Of a stretch of 23,379 nucleotides of DNA, positions 8,785-16,534 are shown one piece after another. How positions within the stretch are numbered: the first letter of the stretch is position 1; each line of letters opens with the position of its first letter. A program made the position numbers and the translations under genes. Origin of the DNA: a bacterium (GTDB lineage Bacteria; Electryoneota; JAOADG01); contig JAOADG010000034.1 in NCBI GenBank assembly GCA_026417415.1, positions 1 through 23,379 on the forward strand, in the 5' to 3' direction. The notes below the pieces were generated by a model. It was given only the letters and a program-made list of their open reading frames with translations. It was not told where the DNA came from and did not search any database.

Positions 8785-9639
8785 TTGAACGATTTTCCTT
8801 GGTTAAGTCATCATTATTTGACTGCAGAACATACTCTTGAAAATGCACAAATTGCATTGATAGGTGCACCTTACGATTCGACAACCAGTTTTCGCCCTGG
8901 TGCAAGGTTTGGTCCTTCTGCTATTCGTACTGCAAGTTATGGGATTGAAAGTTACTCACCCTATGTCCATCGCGATTTAACTGAATTGCGAATATGTGAT
9001 TTAGGTGATTTAGAACTGCCATTCGGTAGTCCAGAACGTGCTTTTTCTACTTTATCTGAAGGGATTCGCTTTGTACTCAATCAATCGGTTGTGCCAATTC
9101 TATTAGGTGGGGAGCATTCGTTAACGTATGCATCGGTTCGTGTGTTTCAAGAATTTTATCCCAATCTTCATCTTATTGTTTTTGATGCGCATTGTGATTT
9201 ACGCGAAGAATACTTAGAAGAACCCTACTCTCATGCAAGTGTTGTACGCCGTTGTTGTGATTTGTTAGGAACCAATCGTATTCATCAGTTTGGAATTCGT
9301 AGTGGAATGAAAGAAGAATTTTTCTATGCTCGCCAACACGGTTTACAACATTTTTATAATCCACAGTCCCTTTTAGACGTTTTACAACGGATAGGGAATG
9401 AACCGATTTATCTTTCCATTGATTTGGATGTACATGATCCCTCCGTTTTTCCCGGCACGGGAACACCTGAGCCGGGTGGAGTGACTTTTTTGGATACTTT
9501 AGATATGTTCAATGCTTTGGAAAATTTTCGTATTGTTGGAGCCGATTTAATGGAACTTTCTCCGCATTACGATTCAACTGGATGTAGTAGTGTTCTTGCC
9601 GCTAAAGTATTGAGAGAATTGTTGGTACGAATAGTTTAA
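8785..9639 (+). CDS. speB: Agmatinase / arginase-family ureohydrolase
   Basis: A 284-residue binuclear-manganese ureohydrolase, most likely hydrolysing agmatine to putrescine and urea. Metal-binding motifs are all present: GGEHS with His111, DAHCD with Asp134, His136 and Asp138, and SIDLDVHDP with Asp213 and Asp215, followed by PGTGTPEPGG. The N-terminal GAPYDSTTSFRPGARFGPSA is typical of SpeB-like enzymes. The start is TTG at 8785 with AGGAG 5 bases upstream. It lies 15 bp after lysS, so the two are probably co-transcribed. Its last 4 bp overlap the end of the convergent metallo-hydrolase gene. Guanidinobutyrase or another ureohydrolase substrate cannot be excluded. Confidence 0.85.
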   Translation: MNDFPWLSHHYLTAEHTLENAQIALIGAPYDSTTSFRPGARFGPSAIRTASYGIESYSPYVHRDLTELRICDLGDLELPFGSPERAFSTLSEGIRFVLNQSVVPILLGGEHSLTYASVRVFQEFYPNLHLIVFDAHCDLREEYLEEPYSHASVVRRCCDLLGTNRIHQFGIRSGMKEEFFYARQHGLQHFYNPQSLLDVLQRIGNEPIYLSIDLDVHDPSVFPGTGTPEPGGVTFLDTLDMFNALENFRIVGADLMELSPHYDSTGCSSVLAAKVLRELLVRIV

Positions 9640-10406
9640 CTGCGATGAAAAAGGATCGAGCGTTTTCGCTGATAAGTCATTGCGATCGGTGGTAAAGGAA
9701 CGTTGTTTTGTGCTAAAATTTGTTGAATGGTGTCTTTACATAAAAATTCATCGTTGTTGTTTTCCGAACGATGGGCTAAAAAGACGTATTCTAAACTCGG
9801 GTGAACCAATTCGGCAATTAGTTTAGCAGTATCTTCATTAGATAAGTGTCCTAATCTTGAAGCGATACGTTGTTTTAAATCCCAAGGGTAAGGACCATTC
9901 ATCAACATTTGATAATCGTAATTTGCCTCGATCACTAAAACATTTACATGTGTTAGTTGCTCGCGCACCAAATTGGTAACAGAACCAATATCGGTAACAA
10001 CCCCTACGGATTCTTGATGATTTTGGAACGTAAATGCAATCGGATTTGCAGCATCGTGGTTGACGGAAAATGGTTGGACAATAACATCTCCCATTTGAAA
10101 TGGATCGCTTGTCAGTTCATACCATTGATGGAATGGAACTTGAATTGGTAATCTTTGTAAAGTTTCTCGATTGGAAAATAACCGAAGTTGATATTTTTCT
10201 AATAAATTAGGAACACCTTTTACGTGGTCAGAATGTTCGTGAGATAGAAATACGCCTTCAATTTCATCAATATCTTCACCAATCTCGTTAAGTGTGTGCA
10301 CAATTCTTTTAGCAGAAATTCCAGCATCCACAAGTATTTTCATTCCGCTAAGTTCAATAAAGGTACAGTTTCCACTTGATCCACTAGCTAAGACACAAAC
10401 TTTCAA
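9636..10406 (-). CDS. MBL-fold metallo-hydrolase, YycJ/WalJ-like
   Basis: A 256-residue metallo-beta-lactamase-fold hydrolase. The N-terminus KVCVLASGSSGNCTFIE is the hallmark opening of the YycJ/WalJ group, linked in Firmicutes to WalK signalling and DNA-repair coordination. The metal motif is SHEHSDH with His56, His58, Asp60 and His61. Further family features are TDIGSVT and VLVIEANYD, then LGHLSNEDTA and FLAHRSENN. I place the start at the TTG at 10406 because AAGGAG lies 8 bases before it. The earlier in-frame GTG at 10424 would put that Shine-Dalgarno inside the gene. It is the last gene of a pyrF-pyrE unit (30 bp after pyrE). No WalRK system is near, so the biological role is open. Confidence 0.85.
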   Translation of the reverse strand: MKVCVLASGSSGNCTFIELSGMKILVDAGISAKRIVHTLNEIGEDIDEIEGVFLSHEHSDHVKGVPNLLEKYQLRLFSNRETLQRLPIQVPFHQWYELTSDPFQMGDVIVQPFSVNHDAANPIAFTFQNHQESVGVVTDIGSVTNLVREQLTHVNVLVIEANYDYQMLMNGPYPWDLKQRIASRLGHLSNEDTAKLIAELVHPSLEYVFLAHRSENNNDEFLCKDTIQQILAQNNVPLPPIAMTYQRKRSILFHRS

Positions 10407-10436
10407 ATTTGCTCTCCTTATCACTCGTTAGAACAA

Positions 10437-11015
10437 TTAGTTCGTCAAGTTTCTTGAACCGGGTTTTATTGGAGGGATAGATTTCAAGAACTCAGGTAAT
10501 TCATCTTCTTTCCAAGCATTGATGTCTAATGTACATACAGCATAGGTCTCAAATGGAAACTTTGCTTTTCCTTGACTTCTATCGCAGATCAACCCTATCC
10601 CAATGATGGTAGATGGTTGTGATTTCAGAGTTTCAATGACTTCAAGCAAAGAACCACCCGTAGTGACGATATCTTCTACCAATAGTACTCGATCGGTATT
10701 TTGGAATTGAAATCCTCTTCGAAAAGTAAATTTTCCATCCACACGTTCTGGAAATGCCATTTTTGTCCCTAAGTGACGTGCGACTTCGTATGCTAATAGA
10801 ATTCCACCCATCGCAGGACCAACCACAATAGTTGGATTTTGGTTTCTAAAGTATTCAGCAATATCCTTAGCAAAAAGTTCACAATAATAGGGTTGCTCCA
10901 AGAGCCGAAATTTTTCTACATATTGGTCGCTATGTAGCCCACTGGTCAAAATAAAATGGCCTTTTAGCAACGCACCCGATTCTTTAAGCAAATGGATTGC
11001 TTTTTCTTGATCCAT
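10437..11015 (-). CDS. pyrE: Orotate phosphoribosyltransferase
   Basis: Transfers the phosphoribosyl group from PRPP to orotate to give OMP, the fifth step of de novo pyrimidine synthesis. The 192-residue length is normal. The N-terminal GHFILTSGLHSDQYVEK is typical of PyrE, and the PRPP-binding loop RVLLVEDIVTTGGS is at residues 109-122. VVGPAMGGILLAYEVAR forms the other conserved loop. The start ATG at 11015 has AAGGAAG upstream. The gene lies 24 bp downstream of pyrF and 30 bp upstream of the MBL-fold gene on the same strand, which indicates an operon. Confidence 0.95.
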   Translation of the reverse strand: MDQEKAIHLLKESGALLKGHFILTSGLHSDQYVEKFRLLEQPYYCELFAKDIAEYFRNQNPTIVVGPAMGGILLAYEVARHLGTKMAFPERVDGKFTFRRGFQFQNTDRVLLVEDIVTTGGSLLEVIETLKSQPSTIIGIGLICDRSQGKAKFPFETYAVCTLDINAWKEDELPEFLKSIPPIKPGSRNLTN

Positions 11016-11039
11016 TTTGATCTTCCTTTTGACTTTACT

Positions 11040-11834
11040 CTATTTTTCAAGATAGGATTGAATTTCATCGTACCATTGTTTGGCTGCTTTTGCAGCGGCT
11101 GTTAAATAATCCGTTTCCACAGAAGCGTATAAAATACCACGAGCAACGTTGATTAATCCAGCTACTTTTCCTCCTTGTAATCCATCCCGAACCGCATGCT
11201 CTAACGATCCTCCTTGAGCACCAATCCCCGGTATAAGAAATGGTTTTTCATCGGCTAACGCTCTTGCGATTTTCAATTCTTCGGTTTTTGTTGCTCCAAT
11301 AACGTATCCCAAATTGGAGTGCCCCCAATTTTTGCTTTGAAGGATAACCTGTTGCCATAATGGCGGATTCCCGTGAAATTGAAAATCATAAGCACCCTGA
11401 TTGGATGTTAATGCCAAAAGAAAGACCCCTTTTTCTGAATGATTTAGAAATGGTTCTACGGAATCTTTTCCCAGATAAGGATTTACCGTAACAGCATCCG
11501 CTTGCAAGATATTAAATAGGGCTTTCGCATAACGTTCCGAGGTGTTCCCAATATCCCCACGTTTTGCATCCAATATCCAAAGGGTATTTTCTGGAATGTG
11601 TGCCTTTATCCTTTCCAACATGAAAATACCATCGGCACCAAATTGTTCAAAATATGCAAGGTTAGCTTTTATAGCGCATATATAAGGTGCACTGGCTTGG
11701 ATCATTTCTATACAAAAAGTTTCCACGCCTTTAATCCCACGATAGTGTGTAGGCATAAGTTCTTGCACTGGATCCAAACCTAAGCACAAATACCCTTTCG
11801 TGTGGTTTAAACGAGATAGTTTTTCAATGAACAT
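11040..11834 (-). CDS. pyrF: Orotidine 5'-phosphate decarboxylase, class 2
   Basis: Decarboxylates OMP to UMP, the last step of de novo pyrimidine synthesis, using the product of the adjacent pyrE. The catalytic Lys/Asp network is visible as LDAKRGDIGNT with Asp89, Lys91 and Asp94, plus AIKANLAYFE containing Lys57. The 264-residue length and the N-terminal CLGLDPVQ fit the longer subfamily 2 enzymes rather than the ~230-residue E. coli type. The C-terminal phosphate-binding segment includes IPGIGAQGG and LINVARGILYA. The start ATG at 11834 has AAAAGGAAAA upstream. It is the first gene of the pyrF-pyrE-MBL unit. Confidence 0.95.
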   Translation of the reverse strand: MFIEKLSRLNHTKGYLCLGLDPVQELMPTHYRGIKGVETFCIEMIQASAPYICAIKANLAYFEQFGADGIFMLERIKAHIPENTLWILDAKRGDIGNTSERYAKALFNILQADAVTVNPYLGKDSVEPFLNHSEKGVFLLALTSNQGAYDFQFHGNPPLWQQVILQSKNWGHSNLGYVIGATKTEELKIARALADEKPFLIPGIGAQGGSLEHAVRDGLQGGKVAGLINVARGILYASVETDYLTAAAKAAKQWYDEIQSYLEK

Positions 11835-11922
11835 GTTTTTTCCTTTTCTATTGTAAAGTTAAAATTTTGGATTTTGTGATTGCAATAGAACAATTATGGG
11901 TTACCATTGCCCTAACAAGTTC

Positions 11923-12117
11923 TTAAACACCTCTTGGGTTTAAATTTAATTCTTTTTTAATGATTAAAAAACACGAATTGTTTGAATGACGCACAGTTTG
12001 AATAAGTTTATATTCTAAAATATTTTTACATAGTTGGTTTACTTGACAATTGAAAAATGGCTTTTTATTTTGATGTCCAGATTGGTGAAATTTGTTTTTA
12101 TGTGAAATCTTTCTCAT
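11923..12117 (-). CDS. Doubtful small ORF (64 residues)
   Basis: An ATG-started ORF with a Shine-Dalgarno-like stretch (AGGAAAGG) 7 bases upstream, ending 88 bp before pyrF on the same strand. The predicted peptide is rich in Lys, Asn, His and Gln and contains two Cys. I do not recognise it. Against it: the composition is what AT-rich non-coding DNA gives, and the likely promoter of the hdr operon lies inside it on the opposite strand. I list it because its ribosome site is better than chance and nothing else explains the region. Confidence 0.2.
   Translation of the reverse strand: MRKISHKNKFHQSGHQNKKPFFNCQVNQLCKNILEYKLIQTVRHSNNSCFLIIKKELNLNPRGV
11953..11971. repeat. AT-only palindrome
   Basis: TTTTTTAAT, one base, ATTAAAAAA: a perfect 9-bp dyad. 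As RNA it would be weak because it lacks G-C pairs. As DNA it could be a regulator site between the divergent pyrF and hdr promoters. It could also be chance in AT-rich sequence. Confidence 0.3.
12043..12071 (+). promoter_or_regulatory. Candidate sigma70-type promoter of the hdr/mvh operon
   Basis: TTGACA at 12043-12048 is a perfect -35 box. A 17-base spacer separates it from TATTTT at 12066-12071, a five-of-six -10 box. Transcription would start near 12078 and leave a leader of about 165 bases before hdrC. It is the best promoter-like site in the 409-bp gap upstream of the operon. Confidence 0.45.
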
Positions 12118-12243
12118 AAAACTGCCTTTCCTAAGTAACGACCAATTCCACCCTTTCTATACATACTTGATTGATTAGGCACGTTGTAATGGATCTTTGG
12201 AATATTGATTGTGAATAGTATCACATAACTTAAAGGAATTGTT

Positions 12244-12882
12244 ATGCAACAAGAAACTCCGAAACAAATCCGCTTTGTTGGGAAACTTGATCCAGATTTT
12301 GTCCAAAAAATGTGGCGCGGCTGGAAAAAAGTAAAATTTGAAGAAGAAATGGATCCCCAATTCGCAGAAAAGGTCGCATCTTACCCGGGTTGCAACACGT
12401 TATTTGATTGCATCCAATGCGGGACCTGTAGCGGCATTTGTCCAATGGGTTCCTTTATGGAGTATGCGCCGCGTAAAATAGTTGGGATGATTCGTGCGGG
12501 TTTCAAAGGTGAAGTGCTAACCAGTTATACCACATGGCTATGTGCCTCTTGTTATGCTTGTACTGTAGAATGTCCTAAAAATATAAAGATTACTGATATA
12601 ATGTATGCTCTTAAACAACTTGCAATCAAAGAGCATATGCACCCACGACGTTTACCTATCCCAGTGTTGGCACGTCAATTTTTCGAAATTGTGAAAAAAT
12701 TTGGACGCAACAATGAAGGTAAAGTTGTGATCAATATGTATTTTCGCACCAATCCACTTTTGCCCTTACGGAATTTGATCATGGGAATCAAATTGTATTT
12801 ACGTGGTCGAATCGCATTTACTCAAGATAAAATTCAGAATATTCCTCAATTAACGAAAATTCTAAACACCGTAAAGATGTAG
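12244..12882 (+). CDS. hdrC: Heterodisulfide reductase-like subunit C (iron-sulfur)
   Basis: A 212-residue ferredoxin-type subunit with two [4Fe-4S] motifs: CIQCGTCSGIC (Cys56, 59, 62, 66) followed by PMGS, and CASCYACTVEC (Cys100, 103, 106, 110) followed by PKN. An extra Cys50 precedes the first motif. In HdrABC complexes this subunit carries electrons from HdrA to the catalytic HdrB. The start ATG at 12244 has AAAGGAA upstream. It is the first gene of the hydrogenase operon, and hdrB follows after 16 bp with its own AAGGAG. The C-terminal ~90 residues are basic and helical, as in other HdrC proteins. Confidence 0.92.
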   Translation: MQQETPKQIRFVGKLDPDFVQKMWRGWKKVKFEEEMDPQFAEKVASYPGCNTLFDCIQCGTCSGICPMGSFMEYAPRKIVGMIRAGFKGEVLTSYTTWLCASCYACTVECPKNIKITDIMYALKQLAIKEHMHPRRLPIPVLARQFFEIVKKFGRNNEGKVVINMYFRTNPLLPLRNLIMGIKLYLRGRIAFTQDKIQNIPQLTKILNTVKM

Positions 12883-12898
12883 TTGTAAGGAGCCAGTT

Positions 12899-13804
12899 AT
12901 GAGTTACCTGTATTATCCGGGTTGTTGCTGCTCAATGAAAGCCAGTGGGAAAGCGTATGAAGAATCTCTGATGGCAGTTTTGAAAAAGTTGGGAGTCACC
13001 TTAGAAGAACTTAAAGATTGGAATTGTTGTGGTGCTACGATGTATATGGCAATTGATCAAATGCAAGCATTTGGTATGGCATCACGAAATTTAGCATTAG
13101 CCGAACAACAATGTCCTAACAAAACACCAGAATTGATGGCTCCTTGCAGTGCTTGTTATGTCGTAATGAATAAAACCAAACACTTTATAGAAGATTATAA
13201 AGAACAAGTCGGTACACCTATTCGAAATGCATTAAAAGAAGCAGGATTTACTTATACTGGGAAAACCAAAGTTCGTCATCCTTTGGATATTTTAGTGAAT
13301 GATATTGGATTAGATAAAATACGCCAACATGTAAAAAAACCGCTAAAAGGTTTGAAAGTTGCTAGTTATTATGGATGCCTTTTAGTACGTCCGTATTCAG
13401 AATTTGATGATGTTCATTATCCTCGGAGCATGGACAACTTGATGGAAGCCCTTGGTGCCAGCAGTTTAGAATGGCCTCTTAAAACCCGCTGTTGTGGTGG
13501 TTCCATGACCGGCACCGTAGAAGACGCAGGTCTGCGATTAAGCTATATTATCTTAAATGAGGCGGAACGACGAGGTGCGGATGTCGTGGTTACAGCGTGT
13601 CCATTCTGCCAAACCAATTTAGAATGCTTCCAACAACGAATACAACGTAAATCCAAAGGTGGTATTTCCGATTTGCCCATTCTGTTTTTTACACAATTGG
13701 TTGGTTATGCAATGGGCATTCCTGAAAGAGAATTGGGCTTTCACCGTTTGTTTGTTCCTTTTCATTTTTCACCGAAACAAGTGGTGACGGAGGGAGTAGA
13801 ATGA
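12899..13804 (+). CDS. hdrB: Heterodisulfide reductase-like subunit B (two CCG domains)
   Basis: The catalytic subunit that reduces a disulfide-type acceptor on non-cubane [4Fe-4S] clusters. Both cysteine-rich CCG domains are complete: Cys9 (YYPGC), Cys43-Cys44 (NCCG) and Cys83/Cys86 (CSAC) in the first; Cys160 (YYGC), Cys198-Cys199 (CCGG) and Cys234/Cys237 (CPFC) in the second. The 301-residue length is normal. The start ATG has AAGGAG 7 bases upstream, and the end overlaps hdrA by 4 bp (ATGA). In methanogens the substrate is CoM-S-S-CoB. No coenzyme M/B genes are visible here, so the acceptor is unknown. Confidence 0.93.
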   Translation: MSYLYYPGCCCSMKASGKAYEESLMAVLKKLGVTLEELKDWNCCGATMYMAIDQMQAFGMASRNLALAEQQCPNKTPELMAPCSACYVVMNKTKHFIEDYKEQVGTPIRNALKEAGFTYTGKTKVRHPLDILVNDIGLDKIRQHVKKPLKGLKVASYYGCLLVRPYSEFDDVHYPRSMDNLMEALGASSLEWPLKTRCCGGSMTGTVEDAGLRLSYIILNEAERRGADVVVTACPFCQTNLECFQQRIQRKSKGGISDLPILFFTQLVGYAMGIPERELGFHRLFVPFHFSPKQVVTEGVE

Positions 13805-16041
13805 AAGATCAGCATGTCCACCATTTTGAACACACGGATGTAAAAGTTGGTGTTTATGTTTGCCATTGTGGGATCAACATCGCTTCCAAAGTCAATGTAC
13901 ATGAAGTTGTAGAATTTGCAAAAAACTTACCTAATGTGACGGTTGCGACAGAATACAAATTCATGTGCAGCGATGCTGGGCAAGATATCATCGTTCAAGA
14001 TATCCGTAGTGGTAAAGTGAATCGTGTTATTGTTGCCAGTTGTTCACCGTTGATGCATGAAATCACTTTCCGCAATGCTACCCAACATGGTGGGATTAAT
14101 CCATATTTCTTCCAAATGGCAAACATTCGTGAACACGTAAGTTGGGTTACAGCTGAAAAAGAAGATGCCACCGTTAAAGCCAAAGCATTGGTAGCGGCTG
14201 CGGTTCACCGTGTATCAAAACATACTTCTTTAGAGAAGAAGTATTTTCCAGTCAATCCAAATGTATTGGTGGTTGGAGGCGGAATTGCCGGTATTCAAGC
14301 AGCATTAACCATAGCCAATGCTGGAAAAAAAGTTTACTTGGTTGAACGGGAACCGACCATCGGTGGCCATATGGCGAAATTTGATAAGACATTCCCAACC
14401 TTAGATTGTGCTGCATGTATCTTAACTCCCAAAATGTCACAAGTCCGTTCCCATCCGAACATTACCCTTTGGACCTACGCTGAGGTAGAAAACGTGAGTG
14501 GTTATGTAGGGAATTTTACTGTACAAGTAAAACATAAAAAACGATACATCAATGCAGACACTTGTATCGGTTGTAAAGCATGTGTAGATGCTTGTATCGG
14601 ACCGGAGAATATTCCAGATGAATTTAACGAAGGTTTAAGTTATAGAAAACCGGTGTATATGCCATTTCCACAAGCAACACCATCTGTAGTAATTATTGAT
14701 GAAAACAGCTGTTATCATTTTACAAAGGGTGGTTGTCCTCCAGATTTTTCTTCTAAAAATGGGCATTTAAGTCCACAACTTCAATCTCTACTTAGGCGAG
14801 CAAATGAGTGTTTTGAATTAAGGGATTTTCAAGAAACATTGAAGTTGACGAAAGAAATTTTAAAATCTTCTCCTGAACATCAAGAAACACTTTTTCTCCA
14901 TGCACAAACTTTATATCAATTAGGGATGATCAATGAAGCAACGGAAGTAATGCGGAATGTAATGGTCAAAGAACGCTGTGTCGCCGCTTGTCCAAAAGGA
15001 TCTGTAGATTTGTATCAAACGGAAGCAATTAGTGAAATTCAAGTCGGTGCGATTATTATTGCAACTGGATTTAAGACCTTCCAAGGGGAAAGAACCACAC
15101 AGTATGGATACAAAAGGTATCCCAATGTGTTTACCTCGTTAGAAATTGAACGATTGGTGAATGCTTCCGGCCCCACGGGAGGTGAAATTGTTTTACGCGA
15201 TGGAAAAACTAAACCGAAATCTGTGGCCATTCTTCATTGTGTTGGTAGCCGCGACTTGCATTCAAATCGTTACTGTTCACGTGTCTGTTGTATGTATTCA
15301 CTAAAACTTGCACATTTAATTAAAGAACGAACGGGAGCAGAGGTTTACAATTTCTATATTGATATGCGTACGCCCGGAAAAGGGTATGAAGAATTTTATG
15401 AAAAATTGTGTCACGAAAATGTTCACTTTATCCGCGGACGTGCGGCTGAGGTCACAGATTGGGTGTTGTCAAAAGCAGAACTCGGGAAATTGGTGGTTCG
15501 TGCTGAAGATACACTGTTGGGAATGGTTCGTCGCGTCCCCGTAGATATGGTGGTTTTATCTGTGGGATTAGAACCTCAAACGGATGCTGAAGAAGTACGA
15601 CGGAAATTCAACATTAGTTGCAGTAAAGAAGGGTGGTTCCTTGAACGTCACCCCAAGTTAGCCCCAGTAAATACTTTTACCGATGGGATTTTTCTTGCCG
15701 GCGCTTGCCAAGGACCGAAAGACATTCCTGATACAGTAGCCCAAGCTGGAGCTGCTGCGGCAGAGGCATTGGCTCTGATTGATATCGGTTATGTAGAAAT
15801 GGAACCCAATACTGCTTTTATTACAGAAGAAAATTGCAGTGGTTGCCGCATTTGCGTGGCGCTGTGTCCCTATACTGCTATTACTACGGATCCTGTAAAA
15901 TTGATTTCTGTGGTGAACCCTGCACTTTGTAAAGGTTGCGGGACCTGCGTTGCAGCATGTCCAAGTGGTGCCGCTCAACAAAATCTATTTACTGATGAAC
16001 AAATCTTTGAAGAAATTGAAGGAGTTTTGGAATATGTCTAA
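13801..16041 (+). CDS. hdrA: Heterodisulfide reductase-like subunit A, with TPR-like insertion in an iron-sulfur motif
   Basis: The flavin subunit expected to perform electron bifurcation. The N-terminal domain has VCHCG (Cys21, Cys23). The FAD Rossmann motif VVGGGIAGIQAA starts at about residue 156, with TLDCAACILTPKM near 200-212. A ferredoxin motif is CIGCKACVDAC (Cys255, 258, 261, 265). The next cluster motif starts with Cys304 and FTKGGC (Cys312), but instead of closing at once it is interrupted by about 78 residues before CVAACP (Cys393, Cys397). The insert has two helix-turn-helix repeats of TPR type. The rest is standard: CVGSRD, RVCCMYSLK, GKGYEEFYE, FLAGACQGPKDIPDT, and two C-terminal ferredoxin motifs (Cys679-689, Cys710-720). 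The length of 746 exceeds the usual ~650-670 by about the insert. Overlaps both neighbours. Confidence 0.93.
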   Translation: MKDQHVHHFEHTDVKVGVYVCHCGINIASKVNVHEVVEFAKNLPNVTVATEYKFMCSDAGQDIIVQDIRSGKVNRVIVASCSPLMHEITFRNATQHGGINPYFFQMANIREHVSWVTAEKEDATVKAKALVAAAVHRVSKHTSLEKKYFPVNPNVLVVGGGIAGIQAALTIANAGKKVYLVEREPTIGGHMAKFDKTFPTLDCAACILTPKMSQVRSHPNITLWTYAEVENVSGYVGNFTVQVKHKKRYINADTCIGCKACVDACIGPENIPDEFNEGLSYRKPVYMPFPQATPSVVIIDENSCYHFTKGGCPPDFSSKNGHLSPQLQSLLRRANECFELRDFQETLKLTKEILKSSPEHQETLFLHAQTLYQLGMINEATEVMRNVMVKERCVAACPKGSVDLYQTEAISEIQVGAIIIATGFKTFQGERTTQYGYKRYPNVFTSLEIERLVNASGPTGGEIVLRDGKTKPKSVAILHCVGSRDLHSNRYCSRVCCMYSLKLAHLIKERTGAEVYNFYIDMRTPGKGYEEFYEKLCHENVHFIRGRAAEVTDWVLSKAELGKLVVRAEDTLLGMVRRVPVDMVVLSVGLEPQTDAEEVRRKFNISCSKEGWFLERHPKLAPVNTFTDGIFLAGACQGPKDIPDTVAQAGAAAAEALALIDIGYVEMEPNTAFITEENCSGCRICVALCPYTAITTDPVKLISVVNPALCKGCGTCVAACPSGAAQQNLFTDEQIFEEIEGVLEYV
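14740..14976 (+). other. TPR-like insertion inside HdrA (about residues 314-392)
   Basis: The insert begins right after FTKGGC and ends before ERCVAACP. It reads as two 34-residue helical hairpins. The first contains LLRRANECFELRDFQETLKL and ILKSSPEHQE. The second contains LHAQTLYQLGMINEATEVM. The spacing of Leu, Ala, Gly/Asp, Ala and Pro matches the TPR consensus. It stays in frame, and codon use is like the flanking gene. TPRs usually bind protein partners, so the inferred role is docking of another subunit or regulator near this cluster. Confidence 0.75.
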
Positions 16042-16534
16042 CTCCCAATCTAAACCATCTGATTTTACCCCAAGGATTGTTGCCTTTTTTTGTAATTGGT
16101 GTACTTATACTGCATCGGATTTAGCGGGCACAGCCCGAATGACGTATGCGCCAAATGCACGTATCATTCGCGTGATGTGCTCGGGACGAATTGATCCTCA
16201 ATTCGTGATGGCAGCTTATCGCAATGGTGCAGACGGTGTCCTCATTGGCGGATGCCATCCGGGTGATTGTCACTATCAAGAGGGCAACTATAAATGTTTG
16301 CGTAGAATTACTTTGCTGAAAAGGATGCTCAGTCAACTTGGGATTGAATCGGAACGACTTCGTTTAGAATGGATTTCAGCCAGCGAAGGGGATCGGGTTC
16401 AGCGTGTAGTCAATGAAATGACAATGCAAATCAAAGCACTTGGTCCGTTAAAATTGAATATTCCACAACCTGAGCATTCCCATGCGGTCCCTACGCAATC
16501 CCATACCCCTAAAAGTAAGGAGGTGGTTTCATGA
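16034..16534 (+). CDS. mvhD: Hydrogenase iron-sulfur subunit D
   Basis: A 166-residue [2Fe-2S] protein that passes electrons from the hydrogenase MvhAG to HdrA. Family features are FFCNWCTYTASDLAG, RVMCSGRIDPQFV and the Cys/His-rich IGGCHPGDCHYQEGN, followed by a helical tail. I use the ATG at 16034, which overlaps the hdrA stop by 8 bp and has GGAG 9 bases upstream. An in-frame extension to 15950 would lie deep inside hdrA and has no family match. The last ~20 residues are a polar His/Ser/Pro tail not seen in the core family. The next gene overlaps by 4 bp. Confidence 0.9.
   Translation: MSNSQSKPSDFTPRIVAFFCNWCTYTASDLAGTARMTYAPNARIIRVMCSGRIDPQFVMAAYRNGADGVLIGGCHPGDCHYQEGNYKCLRRITLLKRMLSQLGIESERLRLEWISASEGDRVQRVVNEMTMQIKALGPLKLNIPQPEHSHAVPTQSHTPKSKEVVS

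Larger units (their letters stand above)
11835..12243. other. 409-bp divergent intergenic region between pyrF and the hdr/mvh operon
   Basis: Strongly AT-rich. It should contain promoters for the minus-strand pyrF unit and the plus-strand hydrogenase operon. I see a sigma70-like promoter at 12043-12071, an AT palindrome at 11953-11971 and one weak minus-strand small ORF (11923-12117). I recognise no tRNA, riboswitch core or insertion sequence here. Confidence 0.6.

Noticed and set aside
15658-15981. 107-residue minus-strand ORF antisense to hdrA
   Set aside because: It is opposite the conserved ferredoxin region of hdrA; its Cys and His content is a shadow of that motif.
15950-16033. Longer N-terminus for MvhD
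   Set aside because: It would lie in the hdrA coding region and precede the conserved FFCNWC start; the ATG at 16034 has a GGAG and fits the family.
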